Notes: generated by a model not told the origin, from the sequence alone. A stretch of 64,000 nt of DNA from Streptomyces katrae (GCF_000717655.1 NZ_JNZY01000022.1:81543-145542), one strand, 5' to 3'; numbered from the stretch's first letter, positions 32,761-41,762 are shown. A program made the numbers and translations.

Positions 32761-33636
32761 TCAGGCAGGCGCGGCGGCAGCCAGTGCAGTGGCCCGCCGC
32801 CGGCTGGCGTACCAGACCAGCCCGGCGGTAGCCGCAGCCGCACCCACCGCCGCCGCAGCGACCAGCGCCGGCCGCGCCGGCATCGACAGCCCGGGCAGCC
32901 GCTGCTTCAACCGCACCGGCCGGTTGAACACCAGCACCGGCCACTCCCGCGCCACCGCCTCCTTGCGCAGAGCCCGGTCGGGATTGACCGCATGCGGATG
33001 TCCGACCGCCTCCAGCATCGGGATGTCGGTCACGGAGTCGCTGTACGCGTAGCACCGAGAGAGGTCGTACCCCTCGGACTCCGCGAGCTCCCGCACGGCC
33101 TCCGCCTTGGTGGGCCCGTAGGCGTAGTACTCGATCTCGCCGGTGAAGCAGCCGTCCTCGCCGATGACCATCCGCGTGGCGACGACCCGGTCCGCGCCGA
33201 GCATCTCGCCGATCGGCTCGACGACTTCCGCGCCTGACGTCGACACGATCACCACGTCGCGGCCCGCGGTGTGGTGCGCCTCGATCAGCGAGGCGGCCTC
33301 GTCGTAGATCAGCGGGTCGATGAGGTCGTGCAGGGTCTCGGCGACGATCTCCCGCACTTGCTGGACGTTCCACCCCTTGCAGAGGGAGGACAGGTACTCA
33401 CGCATCCGTTCCATCTGATCGTGGTCGGCGCCGCCGACCAGGTAGATGAACTGGGTATACGCGGTACGCAGCACGGCTCGGCGGTTGATCAGGCCGCCCT
33501 GGTAGAAGGACTTGCTGAACGTCAGAGTGCTTGACTTCGCAATGACCGTCTTGTCCAGGTCGAAGAAGGCTGCGGTGCGGGGCGACGAGTGCGGCAAGGG
33601 CTGGATTTCCACGCCCCGAGCATATGCGCCCACCAT
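32761..33636 (-). CDS. HAD-superfamily phosphatase (SerB-like) with C-terminal membrane helix
   Basis: A 291-residue HAD subfamily IB hydrolase. The nucleophile motif FFDLDKT has Asp26 and Asp28. STSGAEVVEP carries motif II Ser/Thr. YSDSVTDIPMLEAVGHPHAVNPD carries motif III/IV Asp residues. Intact motifs suggest phosphatase activity. A C-terminal hydrophobic helix (ALVAAAAVGAAAATAGLVWYAS) plus basic tail would tether it to the membrane. Streptomyces homologues have been annotated as linked to morphological differentiation and lie beside ssd, as here. The start at 33636 is uncertain: ATG without strong Shine-Dalgarno, or GTG at 33612. Confidence 0.87.
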   Translation of the reverse strand: MVGAYARGVEIQPLPHSSPRTAAFFDLDKTVIAKSSTLTFSKSFYQGGLINRRAVLRTAYTQFIYLVGGADHDQMERMREYLSSLCKGWNVQQVREIVAETLHDLIDPLIYDEAASLIEAHHTAGRDVVIVSTSGAEVVEPIGEMLGADRVVATRMVIGEDGCFTGEIEYYAYGPTKAEAVRELAESEGYDLSRCYAYSDSVTDIPMLEAVGHPHAVNPDRALRKEAVAREWPVLVFNRPVRLKQRLPGLSMPARPALVAAAAVGAAAATAGLVWYASRRRATALAAAAPA

Positions 33637-33759
33637 TCGGCGTAAGGTGTGGCGCGTGGGTTTGCCTGAGAAGGCTCTCGGGTACACCATGGAAGTCACG
33701 GATCGTTCGCGACCGTGCTAACCCGGTCTGGCTCCTCCCCCCCCGAGTCGGACCGTGGG

Positions 33760-33794
33760 GACGACCCCCGCTCTCCCCCCCGGCGGGGGTCGTC
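33760..33794. terminator. hairpin in the HAD/ssd intergenic region
   Basis: Arms gacgacccccgc / gcgggggtcgtc are perfect over 12 bases with an 11-base loop rich in C. It lies between divergent genes, so it may be a leader structure rather than a terminator. Confidence 0.5.
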
Positions 33795-33961
33795 GCATGT
33801 CCGGACGCGGTTCGCGTCCCTGCCTTCGGCCCCAAGTGACCATTCCTGCAGCCCTCCTTCCTCGGCGGGCCCTGCGCGGCGAAGGCCCTCACCCCCTCAG
33901 ACGTGTGACGCTGCGTAGTCGTTCCGGCGCGCTCTGGAGCTCACCTGTTGGAGTGATGGAG

Positions 33962-33988
33962 TTATTCACAGGGTGTCTGTTGTCCACA
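33962..33988 (+). promoter_or_regulatory. two DnaA-box-like 9-mers upstream of the ssd/tad operon
   Basis: TTATTCACA (33962-33970) and TTGTCCACA (33980-33988) lie in the same orientation, 18 bases apart start to start, in an AT-rich patch. TTGTCCACA equals the preferred Streptomyces DnaA box, and the other is one base off TTATCCACA. They sit 103-129 bases before the ssd start, so they could let DnaA act on this promoter. Function is inferred. Confidence 0.55.
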
Positions 33989-34090
33989 GTTTTGGGGCAA
34001 GATCCACTTCATTTTCCGGATCGCTGCACGGTGATTCCAGCCGCGAAGTCCCGCGGTGTTGGGATTTGCAGTGAGAAGGGGGCGGAGATC

Positions 34091-35314
34091 GTGGCTGGAT
34101 CGAAGTCGTGTGAAGTGTCGGACCGCGCGGAAGCAGGCGGAATCAGGCCATTGGGCGCTCCGGGCGCGGTCGTGCCCGCCGGCGGGCGGCCGCTGATCAT
34201 CACCGAGGACCCGCTGCTGCTCGACGATCTGCTGCGGCTGTGCGCCGCTGCGGGCGCCGAGCCGCATGTGCACCACGCGGTGCCGGAGCAAAGCGGAGGC
34301 GGTGGTGGCGGAAGCGGCGGCAGGGGTGAAAGCGGTTCCGGGGACGCCGTGGAGGCGCCCGGAAGCGTCGGATGGGAGTCCGCGCCGCTCGTGCTCGTCG
34401 GGGACGACGCCGCGCGCCGGGTGCGCGGTGCCCCGCGCCGCGGCGGGGTGCTGCTCGTCGGCAGGGATCTGGACGACCCCCTCGTGTGGCAGCGGGCGGT
34501 GGAGATCGGCGCCGAGGAGGTGCTCCGGCTGCCCGACGCGGAGAGCCGGCTCGTCGACCGCATCGCCGATGTGGTGGAGGGGGCCGGGAAACCCGCCCTC
34601 GCCGTCGGGGTGATCGGCGGCAGCGGCGGGGCCGGAGCCTCCACCCTCGCGTGCGCCCTCGCCCTGCGGGCCGCCCGCGCCGGGGAGCGGACCGTCCTCA
34701 TCGACGGTGACCCCCTCGGCGGCGGCATCGATGTGCTGCTCGGCGGCGAGAGCGCCGAAGGGCTGCGCTGGCCGGACTTCGCGGGCTCCCGGGGCCGGGT
34801 GGGCGCCGGCGCTCTGGAGGAGTCCCTGCCGGAGCTGCATGCGCTGCGGGTGCTCAGCTGGGACCGCGGGGACCGTGTGGTGGTGCCGCCTGCGGCCATG
34901 CGCTCCGTGCTGGCCGCCGCGCGCCGCCGGGGCGGCGTCGTGGTGGTCGACCTGCCCCGGCGGGTGGACGAAGCCGTGGCCGAGGCGCTGGCGCAGCTGG
35001 ACCTGGTGCTGATGGTGGTGCCGGGCGAGTTGCGGGCCGTGGCCGCCGCGGGGCGGGTCGCGGCCGGAGTGCGGATGGTGGCCCGGGATGTCCGTGTGGT
35101 CGTGCGGGGCCGCTGTCCGGGCGGGCTCGATGCCGAGTCGGTGGCCGGGCTGCTGGGGGTGCCGCTGGCCGGCGAGGTGCCGGTCGAGGTGGGGCTGCCG
35201 GGGCGGGTTGCCGAGGGGGAACCGCCGGGCGGGCAGGGGCGGGGCGCGCTGGCCCGGTTCTGCGACGGCTTCTGGCGGCGGGCGCTCGGTCCCGCCCAGG
35301 GGGTGGCGGCATGA
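34091..35314 (+). CDS. ssd: CpaE/Ssd-like septum site-determining protein
   Basis: A 407-residue protein. The GTG at 34091 after AAGGGGGCGGAG was chosen; longer frames run through the promoter region. A receiver-like N-terminal half (PLIITEDPLLLDDLLRLCAAAGAEPHV) is followed by a MinD/ParA-type ATPase half with GVIGGSGGAGASTLACAL. The Walker A lysine is absent, as is reported for actinobacterial Ssd proteins; VLIDGDPLGGGIDVLLG and VVVDLPRRVDEAVAEAL follow. Family members regulate septum placement or localise Tad pilus machinery. The stop overlaps the tadA start (ATGA), fixing it as the first gene of the Tad operon. Confidence 0.88.
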   Translation: MAGSKSCEVSDRAEAGGIRPLGAPGAVVPAGGRPLIITEDPLLLDDLLRLCAAAGAEPHVHHAVPEQSGGGGGGSGGRGESGSGDAVEAPGSVGWESAPLVLVGDDAARRVRGAPRRGGVLLVGRDLDDPLVWQRAVEIGAEEVLRLPDAESRLVDRIADVVEGAGKPALAVGVIGGSGGAGASTLACALALRAARAGERTVLIDGDPLGGGIDVLLGGESAEGLRWPDFAGSRGRVGAGALEESLPELHALRVLSWDRGDRVVVPPAAMRSVLAAARRRGGVVVVDLPRRVDEAVAEALAQLDLVLMVVPGELRAVAAAGRVAAGVRMVARDVRVVVRGRCPGGLDAESVAGLLGVPLAGEVPVEVGLPGRVAEGEPPGGQGRGALARFCDGFWRRALGPAQGVAA

Positions 35315-36459
35315 GCGCCGTGCTCCTGGACGCGGTGAGGCAGCGGCTGGCCGAGAGCGGGGCGGAGCCGACCCCGGCCCGGGTGGCGGCGGCCCTGCGG
35401 GCGCAGGGCCGGCTGCTCGGTGATGCGGAAGTGCTGGGTGTGGCGGCCGAGTTGCGGTCCGAACTGGTCGGAGCCGGCCCGCTGGAGGGCCTGCTCGCCG
35501 ACCCGGAGGTCACCGATGTCCTCGTGGCCGCCCCGGACCGGGTGTGGGTGGACCGCGGCGGCGGGCTGGAGCTGACCGGGGTGACGTTCGCCGACACCGA
35601 TGCCGTGCGCAAGCTCGCCCAGAGGCTGGCCGCCGTCGCGGGCCGGCGCCTGGACGACGCCCGGCCCTGGGTGGATGCCCGGATGCCGGACGGCACCCGG
35701 CTGCATGCCGTGCTGCCGCCGGTGGCGGTCGGCTCGGCCTGTCTGTCGCTGCGGGTGGTGCGCCCGCGGGCGTTCACGCTGGAGGAGCTGGTCGAGGCGG
35801 GCACGCTGCCGCCCGGTGGCCAGTCGCTGCTCCGGGACATGGTCGAGGCCCGGCTGTCGTTCCTCGTCTCCGGCGGGACCGGCACCGGCAAGACCACCCT
35901 GCTCAGTGCCCTGTTGGGGCTGGTCGGCCCCGGCGAGAGGATCGTCCTCGCCGAGGATTCGGCCGAGCTGCGGCCCGACCATCCGCATGTGGTGCGGCTG
36001 GAGAGCCGCCCGGCCAACCAGGAAGGGGCGGGCCTGGTCACCCTGGCGGACCTGGTCCGCCAGGCGCTGCGGATGAGGCCGGACCGGCTCGTCGTGGGTG
36101 AGGTCCGGGGCGCCGAAGTGGCCGATCTCCTGGCGGCTTTGAACACGGGCCACGAAGGAGGCTGCGGCACGGTCCACGCGAATGCGGCGGCGCATGTGCC
36201 GGCCCGGCTGGAGGCGCTCGGGACGGCCGCCGGACTCGACCGGGCCGCCCTGCACAGCCAGTTGGCGGCCGCGCTGACCCTGGTGGTCCATCTGGTCCGG
36301 GACCGGGCCGGGCGGCGCCGGGTGGCCGAGGTGCATGTGCTGGAGCGGGACGCCGCCGGGCTGGTGGTCACCGTACCTGCGCTGCGCTGGTCCGCCCGGG
36401 GGTTCGCCCGGGAGCGGGGCTGGGAGCGGCTGCGTCCGCTGCTGCGGGGTGCGCGGTGA
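35311..36459 (+). CDS. tadA: TadA-family secretion ATPase
   Basis: A 382-residue type II/IV secretion ATPase (CpaF/TadA). The Walker A SGGTGTGKTT has Lys194. The Asp box IVLAEDSAEL and the His box (GHEGGCGTVHAN) follow. These enzymes form hexamers at the membrane and power assembly of Flp pili. The N-terminal ~180 residues form the usual CpaF helical domain with the LLADPEVTDVLV segment. It overlaps ssd and tadB by 4 bases each, indicating tight co-expression. Confidence 0.93.
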   Translation: MSAVLLDAVRQRLAESGAEPTPARVAAALRAQGRLLGDAEVLGVAAELRSELVGAGPLEGLLADPEVTDVLVAAPDRVWVDRGGGLELTGVTFADTDAVRKLAQRLAAVAGRRLDDARPWVDARMPDGTRLHAVLPPVAVGSACLSLRVVRPRAFTLEELVEAGTLPPGGQSLLRDMVEARLSFLVSGGTGTGKTTLLSALLGLVGPGERIVLAEDSAELRPDHPHVVRLESRPANQEGAGLVTLADLVRQALRMRPDRLVVGEVRGAEVADLLAALNTGHEGGCGTVHANAAAHVPARLEALGTAAGLDRAALHSQLAAALTLVVHLVRDRAGRRRVAEVHVLERDAAGLVVTVPALRWSARGFARERGWERLRPLLRGAR

Positions 36460-37340
36460 ACGGCGCGGCCGCGGTGCCGGTGCCGCTGTTCGCCGGGGTG
36501 CTGTGCGCGGGGACGGCCGCCTGGGCCTTGGCCGGGGGAGACCGGGTGGCCCGGCGGGCCCGGGTGGTGCTCGCCGGGGTCGGGCCCGTGGTGCCCCGCG
36601 GACCGCTGCGCCGCGAGCGGCTGGTGATCGCCGTACGGGTGCGGGCCGCGCGGTGGCGGGAGTGGTCCTGTCTCGGGGCCGGGCTCGTGGTCGCGCTGCT
36701 GGGCGGGTCGGTGATCCCGCTGGTGGTGGGCGCGGCAGCGGTGCCGCTGGTGCGGCGGTGGCTTCGGGTCCGGCAGCGGGAGCGCGAGCGCAGTGCGCGG
36801 GCCGCCGAGGTGATCGCGCTGTGCGGGGCTGCGGTGGGCGAGCTCCGGTCGGGGGCCCAGCCCGGGCAGGCGCTGACGGCCGCGATGCGGCGGACGGCCG
36901 CCGGCCCCGGCGGGCCGGGCGCGGCGGAGGCGGCGGTGCTGGCCGCCGCGGCGTTCGGCGGGGACGTTCCGGCGGCATTGCGGCAGGCGTCACGGGAGCC
37001 CGGCGCGGAGGGACTGGCCGGGATGGCCGCCTGCTGGCGGATCTCGGTGGACGGAGGTGCGGGGCTGGCTGCCGGACTGGACCGGCTGGAGGGGGCGCTG
37101 CGCGCCGAGCGGGACCGGCAGGAGTCGCTGCGGGCCCAGCTCGCGGGGGCCAGATCGACGACGGCGGTGCTCGCCCTGCTGCCGCTGGTCGGCCTGCTGA
37201 TCGGCACCGGGCTCGGGGCGGATCCGCTCCACGTGCTGCTGCACACCCCGGTCGGGTGGGGCTGCCTGCTGGCGGGCGGGGTGCTGGAGGCGCTGGGGCT
37301 GCTGTGGTGCCGCCGGATCGTGCGGGCGGGGGAGCGGTGA
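36456..37340 (+). CDS. tadB: TadB-like membrane protein
   Basis: A 294-residue inner-membrane platform protein of the Tad (type II secretion F) family. The GTG at 36456 overlaps the tadA stop. Hydrophobic segments lie near residues 5-25, 70-95, 235-255 and 262-280. A helical cytoplasmic domain between them contains LCGAAVGELRSGAQPGQAL and MAACWRISVDGGAGLAAGLDRLEGALR, which resembles the T2SSF repeat. It probably anchors TadA with TadC. The stop and the tadC start share one base (TGATG). Confidence 0.88.
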   Translation: MNGAAAVPVPLFAGVLCAGTAAWALAGGDRVARRARVVLAGVGPVVPRGPLRRERLVIAVRVRAARWREWSCLGAGLVVALLGGSVIPLVVGAAAVPLVRRWLRVRQRERERSARAAEVIALCGAAVGELRSGAQPGQALTAAMRRTAAGPGGPGAAEAAVLAAAAFGGDVPAALRQASREPGAEGLAGMAACWRISVDGGAGLAAGLDRLEGALRAERDRQESLRAQLAGARSTTAVLALLPLVGLLIGTGLGADPLHVLLHTPVGWGCLLAGGVLEALGLLWCRRIVRAGER

Positions 37341-38116
37341 TGGGGGGCTTCGTGATCCACAGGCTGGGGATGGCGTTGTGCGTCGCGGCGGCGGTGCTGT
37401 GCACGACCTCGGCGGTGGTGGCGCAGGTCCGGGCGCGGGCGGCCCGGCGCAGGATGGCCGCGCTGCTGTCGGCGGAACCGGAGCGGCGGGCACCGGTGTT
37501 CGGGTCCGCGATACGGGCGGCGGTGGCCGTATGGGCCGGCTCGGCCGGGGCGCTGCTGGCGGCCTGGCTGCTGGTCGGCGGGTTGCCGGGGGCGCTGGTC
37601 GGCTGCGGTGCGGCGATCGGTGTGTGGCGCTGGCTACGGCGGGTGCGGCCGCCGGCCGGGGTGGATCCGCAGGAGGCGGAGCGTCAGCTGCCCTTCGCGG
37701 CCGATCTGTTGGCCGCGTGCCTGGCGGCCGGTGCGGCGCCGGTGGAGGCCGCGGAAGTGGTCGGCGAGTCGCTGGGCGGCCCGGTGGGCGAGCGGCTGGC
37801 GCTGGCCGGGGCGGAGCTGCGGCTCGGCGGCGAACCGGGGGACGCGTGGGGGAGGTTGGCCGAGATACCGGGCGCCCGGGCGCTCGCGCAATGTCTCGAG
37901 CGGGCCGCCCGGACGGGGGCTCCGGCCGCGGAGCCGGTCTCCCGGCTGGCGACGGCCCTCCGGGAGGACCGCGCCCGGCAGGCCGGCGCCCGCGCCCAGC
38001 GGGCGGCGGTACTCGTCACCGCTCCGGTGGGGCTGTGTTTCCTCCCCGCGTTTCTCGCGGTCGGAGTGGCCCCGGTGGTGATCGGAATGGCCTCCGGTCT
38101 CCTCTCGGGCACCTGA
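37340..38116 (+). CDS. tadC: TadC-like membrane protein
   Basis: A 258-residue T2SSF-domain protein. The ATG at 37340 overlaps the tadB stop. Membrane segments lie at about 10-30, 55-95 and 225-255. The F-domain is recognised from QLPFAADLLAACLAAGAAPVEAAEVVGESLGGPVGERL, a typical TadC pattern. It partners TadB in the Tad platform. After its stop come 86 bases without a gene, the only real gap in the operon, then the pilin-like gene with its own Shine-Dalgarno. Confidence 0.87.
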   Translation: MGGFVIHRLGMALCVAAAVLCTTSAVVAQVRARAARRRMAALLSAEPERRAPVFGSAIRAAVAVWAGSAGALLAAWLLVGGLPGALVGCGAAIGVWRWLRRVRPPAGVDPQEAERQLPFAADLLAACLAAGAAPVEAAEVVGESLGGPVGERLALAGAELRLGGEPGDAWGRLAEIPGARALAQCLERAARTGAPAAEPVSRLATALREDRARQAGARAQRAAVLVTAPVGLCFLPAFLAVGVAPVVIGMASGLLSGT

Positions 38117-38202
38117 AGTCACTGCATGAACTCGGACCTCAACTCCGGGCCCGAAATCACAACTGAGATCACGTCGAGAACGAAAATCAACGGGAGGTCG
38201 TC

Positions 38203-38400
38203 ATGAGGATCATCTGGTTGCGCCTGCGGTCCGCGCTGAGCGGTCGGGCGAACGATGCGGGGATGTCCACTTCCGAATACGCCATGGGCACGATCGCGGC
38301 GTGTGCATTCGCGGCCGTTCTGTACAAGGTGGTGACGAGCGAGGTGGTCTCCACGGCACTTCAGTCGACCATCGGAAAGGCACTCGATGTGCCGTTCTGA
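38203..38400 (+). CDS. DUF4244 Flp-pilin-like protein
   Basis: A 65-residue protein started by ATG after GGGAGGTCGTC. A basic N-terminal leader precedes AGMSTSEYAMGTIAACAFAAVLYKVV, which has the Gly-x-Ser/Thr-x-x-Glu-Tyr shape of Flp prepilin cleavage sites followed by the hydrophobic pilin helix. It is likely the structural subunit of the actinobacterial Tad pilus or pseudopilus. Codon usage is less GC-biased than neighbours. Its 3' end overlaps the next gene by 14 bases. No prepilin peptidase gene is in this locus, so processing would need one elsewhere. Confidence 0.88.
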   Translation: MRIIWLRLRSALSGRANDAGMSTSEYAMGTIAACAFAAVLYKVVTSEVVSTALQSTIGKALDVPF

Positions 38401-38764
38401 GGAAACACGAGGGAGCCCGGGCGACCGGGGATATGTGACGGCGGAGGCCGCCCTGGTGATCCCCGCGCTGGTGCTGTTCGCGGCCCTGCTCGTGTGGGCG
38501 CTGATGGCGGCGGCCGCGCAGATCCGGTGTGTGGACGCGGCCCGGGCCGGAGCCCGGGCGGCGGCCCGGTCGGAGCCGCCGGGCGTGGCGGTGGCGGCGG
38601 CCCGGGCGGCCGCCCCGCCGGGGGCGGAGGTCGGGGTGGAGCGGGAGGGGGACCTGTGGAGGGTCCGGGTCGCGGCGCCGGCGCCGGGCCCGGGCGGGCT
38701 GCCGGTGCGGCTCGGGGCGCAGGCGGTGGCGCTGGCCGAGGACAGCGCGGGGCCGCCGCCATGA
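38387..38764 (+). CDS. TadE-like minor pilin
   Basis: A 125-residue protein. The pattern GDRGYVTAEAALVIPALVLFAALLVWAL is the TadE signature (a small charged N-terminus with Glu in position +5 of the processed helix). A short extracytoplasmic domain follows. The ATG at 38387 lies inside the preceding gene, overlapping by 14 bases, and the stop overlaps the next start (ATGA). Minor pilins of this type initiate or cap Flp pili. Confidence 0.85.
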   Translation: MCRSEETRGSPGDRGYVTAEAALVIPALVLFAALLVWALMAAAAQIRCVDAARAGARAAARSEPPGVAVAAARAAAPPGAEVGVEREGDLWRVRVAAPAPGPGGLPVRLGAQAVALAEDSAGPPP

Positions 38765-39219
38765 GCCGGGACCGGGGTTCCGCGACGGTGTGGGCGGCCC
38801 TGGTGGCAACGGTGCTGGGAGCGGTGTTCGGTGGTGTGCTGCTGCTCGGCCAGGCCGTCGTAGCCCGCCACCGCGCGGCGGCGGCCGCCGATCTGGCGGC
38901 CCTCGCGGCGGCGGCGACCTGGGCCCACGGTCCGGAGGCCGCCTGCGCCGCGGCCCGCCGGGTCGCCGTGGCCCAGAGCGCGGCCGTGACCGCCTGCACC
39001 CTTCAGGGCGAGGTGGCCGAGGTGACGGCCCGCCCCGCAACGGGCCCGTTCGACCCGACGATCAGCGCCCGAGCGGGACCGCCCCTGCCGGCCGCCGACC
39101 CAGGACCGGCCGCCGTACGAGCCACGGCAGGCTTCGCCGGGCCTGCGCCGCCCAAAGCGCAGGAGGCCGGCGAGCGGCTCGCCCTGCCGGCCCCGGGACG
39201 CGGTCCGGGGCCGGACTAG
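38761..39219 (+). CDS. TadG/Rv3654c-like membrane protein
   Basis: A 152-residue protein. The N-terminus DRGSATVWAALVATVLGAVFGGVLLLGQAVVARHRAAAAADLAALAAA matches the helicase/secretion neighbourhood TadE-like (Rv3654c) family and the TadG N-terminal helix with the charged DLAALAAA turn. A short Pro/Ala-rich tail follows. It is the last gene of the Tad operon, and its TAG stop shares the bases CTAG with the stop of the convergent helicase gene, so transcription of both must end within coding DNA or read through. Confidence 0.83.
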   Translation: MSRDRGSATVWAALVATVLGAVFGGVLLLGQAVVARHRAAAAADLAALAAAATWAHGPEAACAAARRVAVAQSAAVTACTLQGEVAEVTARPATGPFDPTISARAGPPLPAADPGPAAVRATAGFAGPAPPKAQEAGERLALPAPGRGPGPD

Positions 39220-41681
39220 GCGGGGGGTTCAGAGGGTGGGGCCTGTGCGAGGAGGCGGGTGAGCAGGCGGATCGCGCCGCGTTTGTGGAGGGGGTCGTTG
39301 CCGTTGCCGCATTTGGGGGACTGGATGCAGGAGGGGCAGCCCGCCTCGCATTCGCAGGCCGCGATCGCATCGCGGGTCGCCGTCAGCCAGGCGCGGGCCG
39401 TGTGGAAGGCGCGCTCCGCGAAGCCGGCTCCGCCGGGGTGGCCGTCGTAGACGAACACGGTCGGGAGGAGGGTGTCGGGATGCAGCGGGACGGAGACCCC
39501 GCCGATGTCCCAGCGGTCGCAGGTGGCGAACAGCGGCAGCAGGCCGATGGAGGCGTGCTCGGCGGCGTGCAGGGCGCCGCCCAGGAGCTCCGGGTTGATC
39601 CGGGCCTCGTCGAGCTGGTCCTCGGTCACGGTCCACCACACGGCCCGGGTGCGCAGGGTGCGGGGCGGCAGGTCCAGCTTGGCCTCGCCGAGCACCTCGC
39701 CGGTGATCAGTTTGCGGCGAAGGTACGAGACGACCTGGTTGGTCACCTCGACCGAGCCGAAGCAGAGCCGGGCCGGGCCCCAGGGGATCTCGGTCTCGGT
39801 CTCCAGGACGGAGATGGAGGTGGTGTCGCGGGCGGTGGTCGAGAAGGGCGGGCTGGCCTCCTCGACCAGCGCGACCGAATCGTCCAGGTCCAGGTGTTGC
39901 ACCAGATAGGTGCGGCCCTGGTGGAGGTGGACGGCCCCGTCGTGGACGGCGGCGTGGGCGGCCGCCTCGTCGACGGTGCCCAGCAGGCGCCCGGTGGCCG
40001 CCTCGACGATCTGCACCGGGCGGCCGCCCTCGCCCCGGATGTCGGTCAGGTCCGAGGCCCGCTCCCGGCGGGTCCAGTGCCAGGCCGTGGCCCGCCGGCG
40101 CAGCAGCTTCGCCGCCTCCAGCTGCGGGATCAGCTCCTGGGCCGCCGGGCCGAACAGGGCGAGGTCCGCCTCCGTCAGCGGGAGCTCGGCGGCGGCCGCG
40201 CACAGGTGCGGGGCCAGGACGTACGGGTTGTCCGGGTCGAGGACGGTGGCCTCCACCGGTTGGCGGAACAGGGCCTCCGGATGGTAGACCAGGTACGTGT
40301 CGAGGGGATCGTCCCGGGCGATCAGCACGGCCAGGGCCCCCTGGCCCGAGCGCCCGGCGCGGCCCGCCTGCTGCCACAGGGAGGCCCGGGTGCCCGGGTA
40401 TCCGGTGATCAGGACGGCGTCCAGGCCCGAGACGTCCACGCCCAGCTCCAGGGCCGTGGTGGCGGCCAGGCCCAGCAGCTCGCCGGAGTGCAGGGCCCGC
40501 TCCAGAGCCCGGCGCTCCTCGGGCAGGTAGCCACCCCGGTAGGCCGCGACACGCCCGGGCAGGGACCGGTCCACCTCGGCGAGCCGCTCCTTGGCGATCA
40601 CCGAAATCAGCTCGGCGCCCCGCCGGGAACGGACGAAGGCGACCGTACGGACCCCCTGGACGACCAGGTCGGTCAGCAGGTCGGCGGTCTCGGCCGTGGC
40701 GGTGCGGCGTACCGGGGCGCCCCTCTCGCCCCGCAGATCGGTCAGCGGCGGCTCCCACAGGGCGAAGACCACCTCGCCGCGCGGGGAGGCGTCGTCGGCG
40801 ACCTCGGTCACCGGGACGCCGGTCAGCCGGGACGCCGCGGCCGCCGGGTCGCTCGCGGTGGCGGAGGCCAGCAGGAACACGGGATGGGCGCCGTAGCGGG
40901 CACACAGCCGCCGCAGCCGGCGCAGCACCTGGGCGACGTGCGAGCCGAATACGCCCCGGTAGGTGTGGCACTCGTCGATGACCACGTAGCGCAGGGAGCG
41001 CAGGAAGGACGACCAGCGGGGATGGGCGGGCAGGATCCCCCGGTGGAGCATGTCGGGGTTGGTGAGCACGTAGTTCGCGTACTGGCGCACCCATTCGCGT
41101 TCTTCTACCGGCGTGTCGCCGTCGTAGACCGCGGGCCGGACGGCGTTGCCCAGGGGCGCGGCCAGCGACCGTACGGCGCGCCGCTGGTCAGCCGCCAGAG
41201 CCTTGGTCGGGGCCAGGTAGAGGGCGGTCGCACCGCGCCCGTTCGGCGCTTCCGCGCCGTCCGCCAGGGCGGAGAGCACGGGGGCGAGGTAGGCCAGCGA
41301 CTTGCCCGAGGCGGTTCCGGTGGCGACGACCACCGACTCGCCGTCCAGGGCGTGCTCGGCCGCCGCGGCCTGGTGTTCCCACGGATGGTCGATCCCGGCG
41401 GCCTGAATTGCGGCTACGACATCCGTTCGGATGCGGTCGGGCCAGACTGCATGACGACCCGCCCGAGGGGGCAAGTGCTCCGTATGGGTGATGCGCGCAG
41501 CTCGAGAAGGCCCCCGTGAGAGGCGGTCCAGAACCGTGCCGGGGGTGGGTCGTGGGTCCTCGGGTGCCGTGGGCCGACCGGGACGGTGAGTATTGGCCAT
41601 TGGAAGCGAGTGTGTCACCGGTGTGCGGGACAATGGTCCGAAGGCGTCGTGCGCGCCTGCCGGTAAGTGATTGAATGCCAT
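39216..41681 (-). CDS. DEAD/DEAH-box helicase of the Hrq1/MrfA type with DUF1998 zinc domain
   Basis: An 821-residue superfamily 2 helicase. ATG 41681 (MAFNHLPAG) is preferred; TTG 41693 is possible. The Q-motif region IQAAGIDHPWEHQ, Walker A ATGTASGKS, Walker B IDECHTYRG, SATASDP (motif III), and GLAATTALELGVDVSGLDAVLITGYPG with QQAGRAGRSGQG (motifs V-VI) are intact. The C-terminal part contains a four-Cys zinc site CECEAGCPSCIQSPKCGNGN. MrfA and Hrq1 homologues act in repair of DNA crosslinks such as mitomycin damage. It is convergent with the Tad operon and divergent from bldG. Confidence 0.92.
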   Translation of the reverse strand: MAFNHLPAGAHDAFGPLSRTPVTHSLPMANTHRPGRPTAPEDPRPTPGTVLDRLSRGPSRAARITHTEHLPPRAGRHAVWPDRIRTDVVAAIQAAGIDHPWEHQAAAAEHALDGESVVVATGTASGKSLAYLAPVLSALADGAEAPNGRGATALYLAPTKALAADQRRAVRSLAAPLGNAVRPAVYDGDTPVEEREWVRQYANYVLTNPDMLHRGILPAHPRWSSFLRSLRYVVIDECHTYRGVFGSHVAQVLRRLRRLCARYGAHPVFLLASATASDPAAAASRLTGVPVTEVADDASPRGEVVFALWEPPLTDLRGERGAPVRRTATAETADLLTDLVVQGVRTVAFVRSRRGAELISVIAKERLAEVDRSLPGRVAAYRGGYLPEERRALERALHSGELLGLAATTALELGVDVSGLDAVLITGYPGTRASLWQQAGRAGRSGQGALAVLIARDDPLDTYLVYHPEALFRQPVEATVLDPDNPYVLAPHLCAAAAELPLTEADLALFGPAAQELIPQLEAAKLLRRRATAWHWTRRERASDLTDIRGEGGRPVQIVEAATGRLLGTVDEAAAHAAVHDGAVHLHQGRTYLVQHLDLDDSVALVEEASPPFSTTARDTTSISVLETETEIPWGPARLCFGSVEVTNQVVSYLRRKLITGEVLGEAKLDLPPRTLRTRAVWWTVTEDQLDEARINPELLGGALHAAEHASIGLLPLFATCDRWDIGGVSVPLHPDTLLPTVFVYDGHPGGAGFAERAFHTARAWLTATRDAIAACECEAGCPSCIQSPKCGNGNDPLHKRGAIRLLTRLLAQAPPSEPPA

Positions 41682-41762
41682 CGCGGCAGCCAATCCCTCC
41701 CCTACCTACGGGTGGGGAGGCCCCTGGGGGGCGCCGCTCGATAGCAAGGTGCTGGAGGATCC

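Noticed and set aside
31506..32843. Very long ORFs across the repeat region (up to about 520 codons on the minus strand).
   Set aside because: They run through tandem repeats whose unit length is a multiple of three, lack a ribosome binding site, and include the translation of a well-known intergenic repeat.
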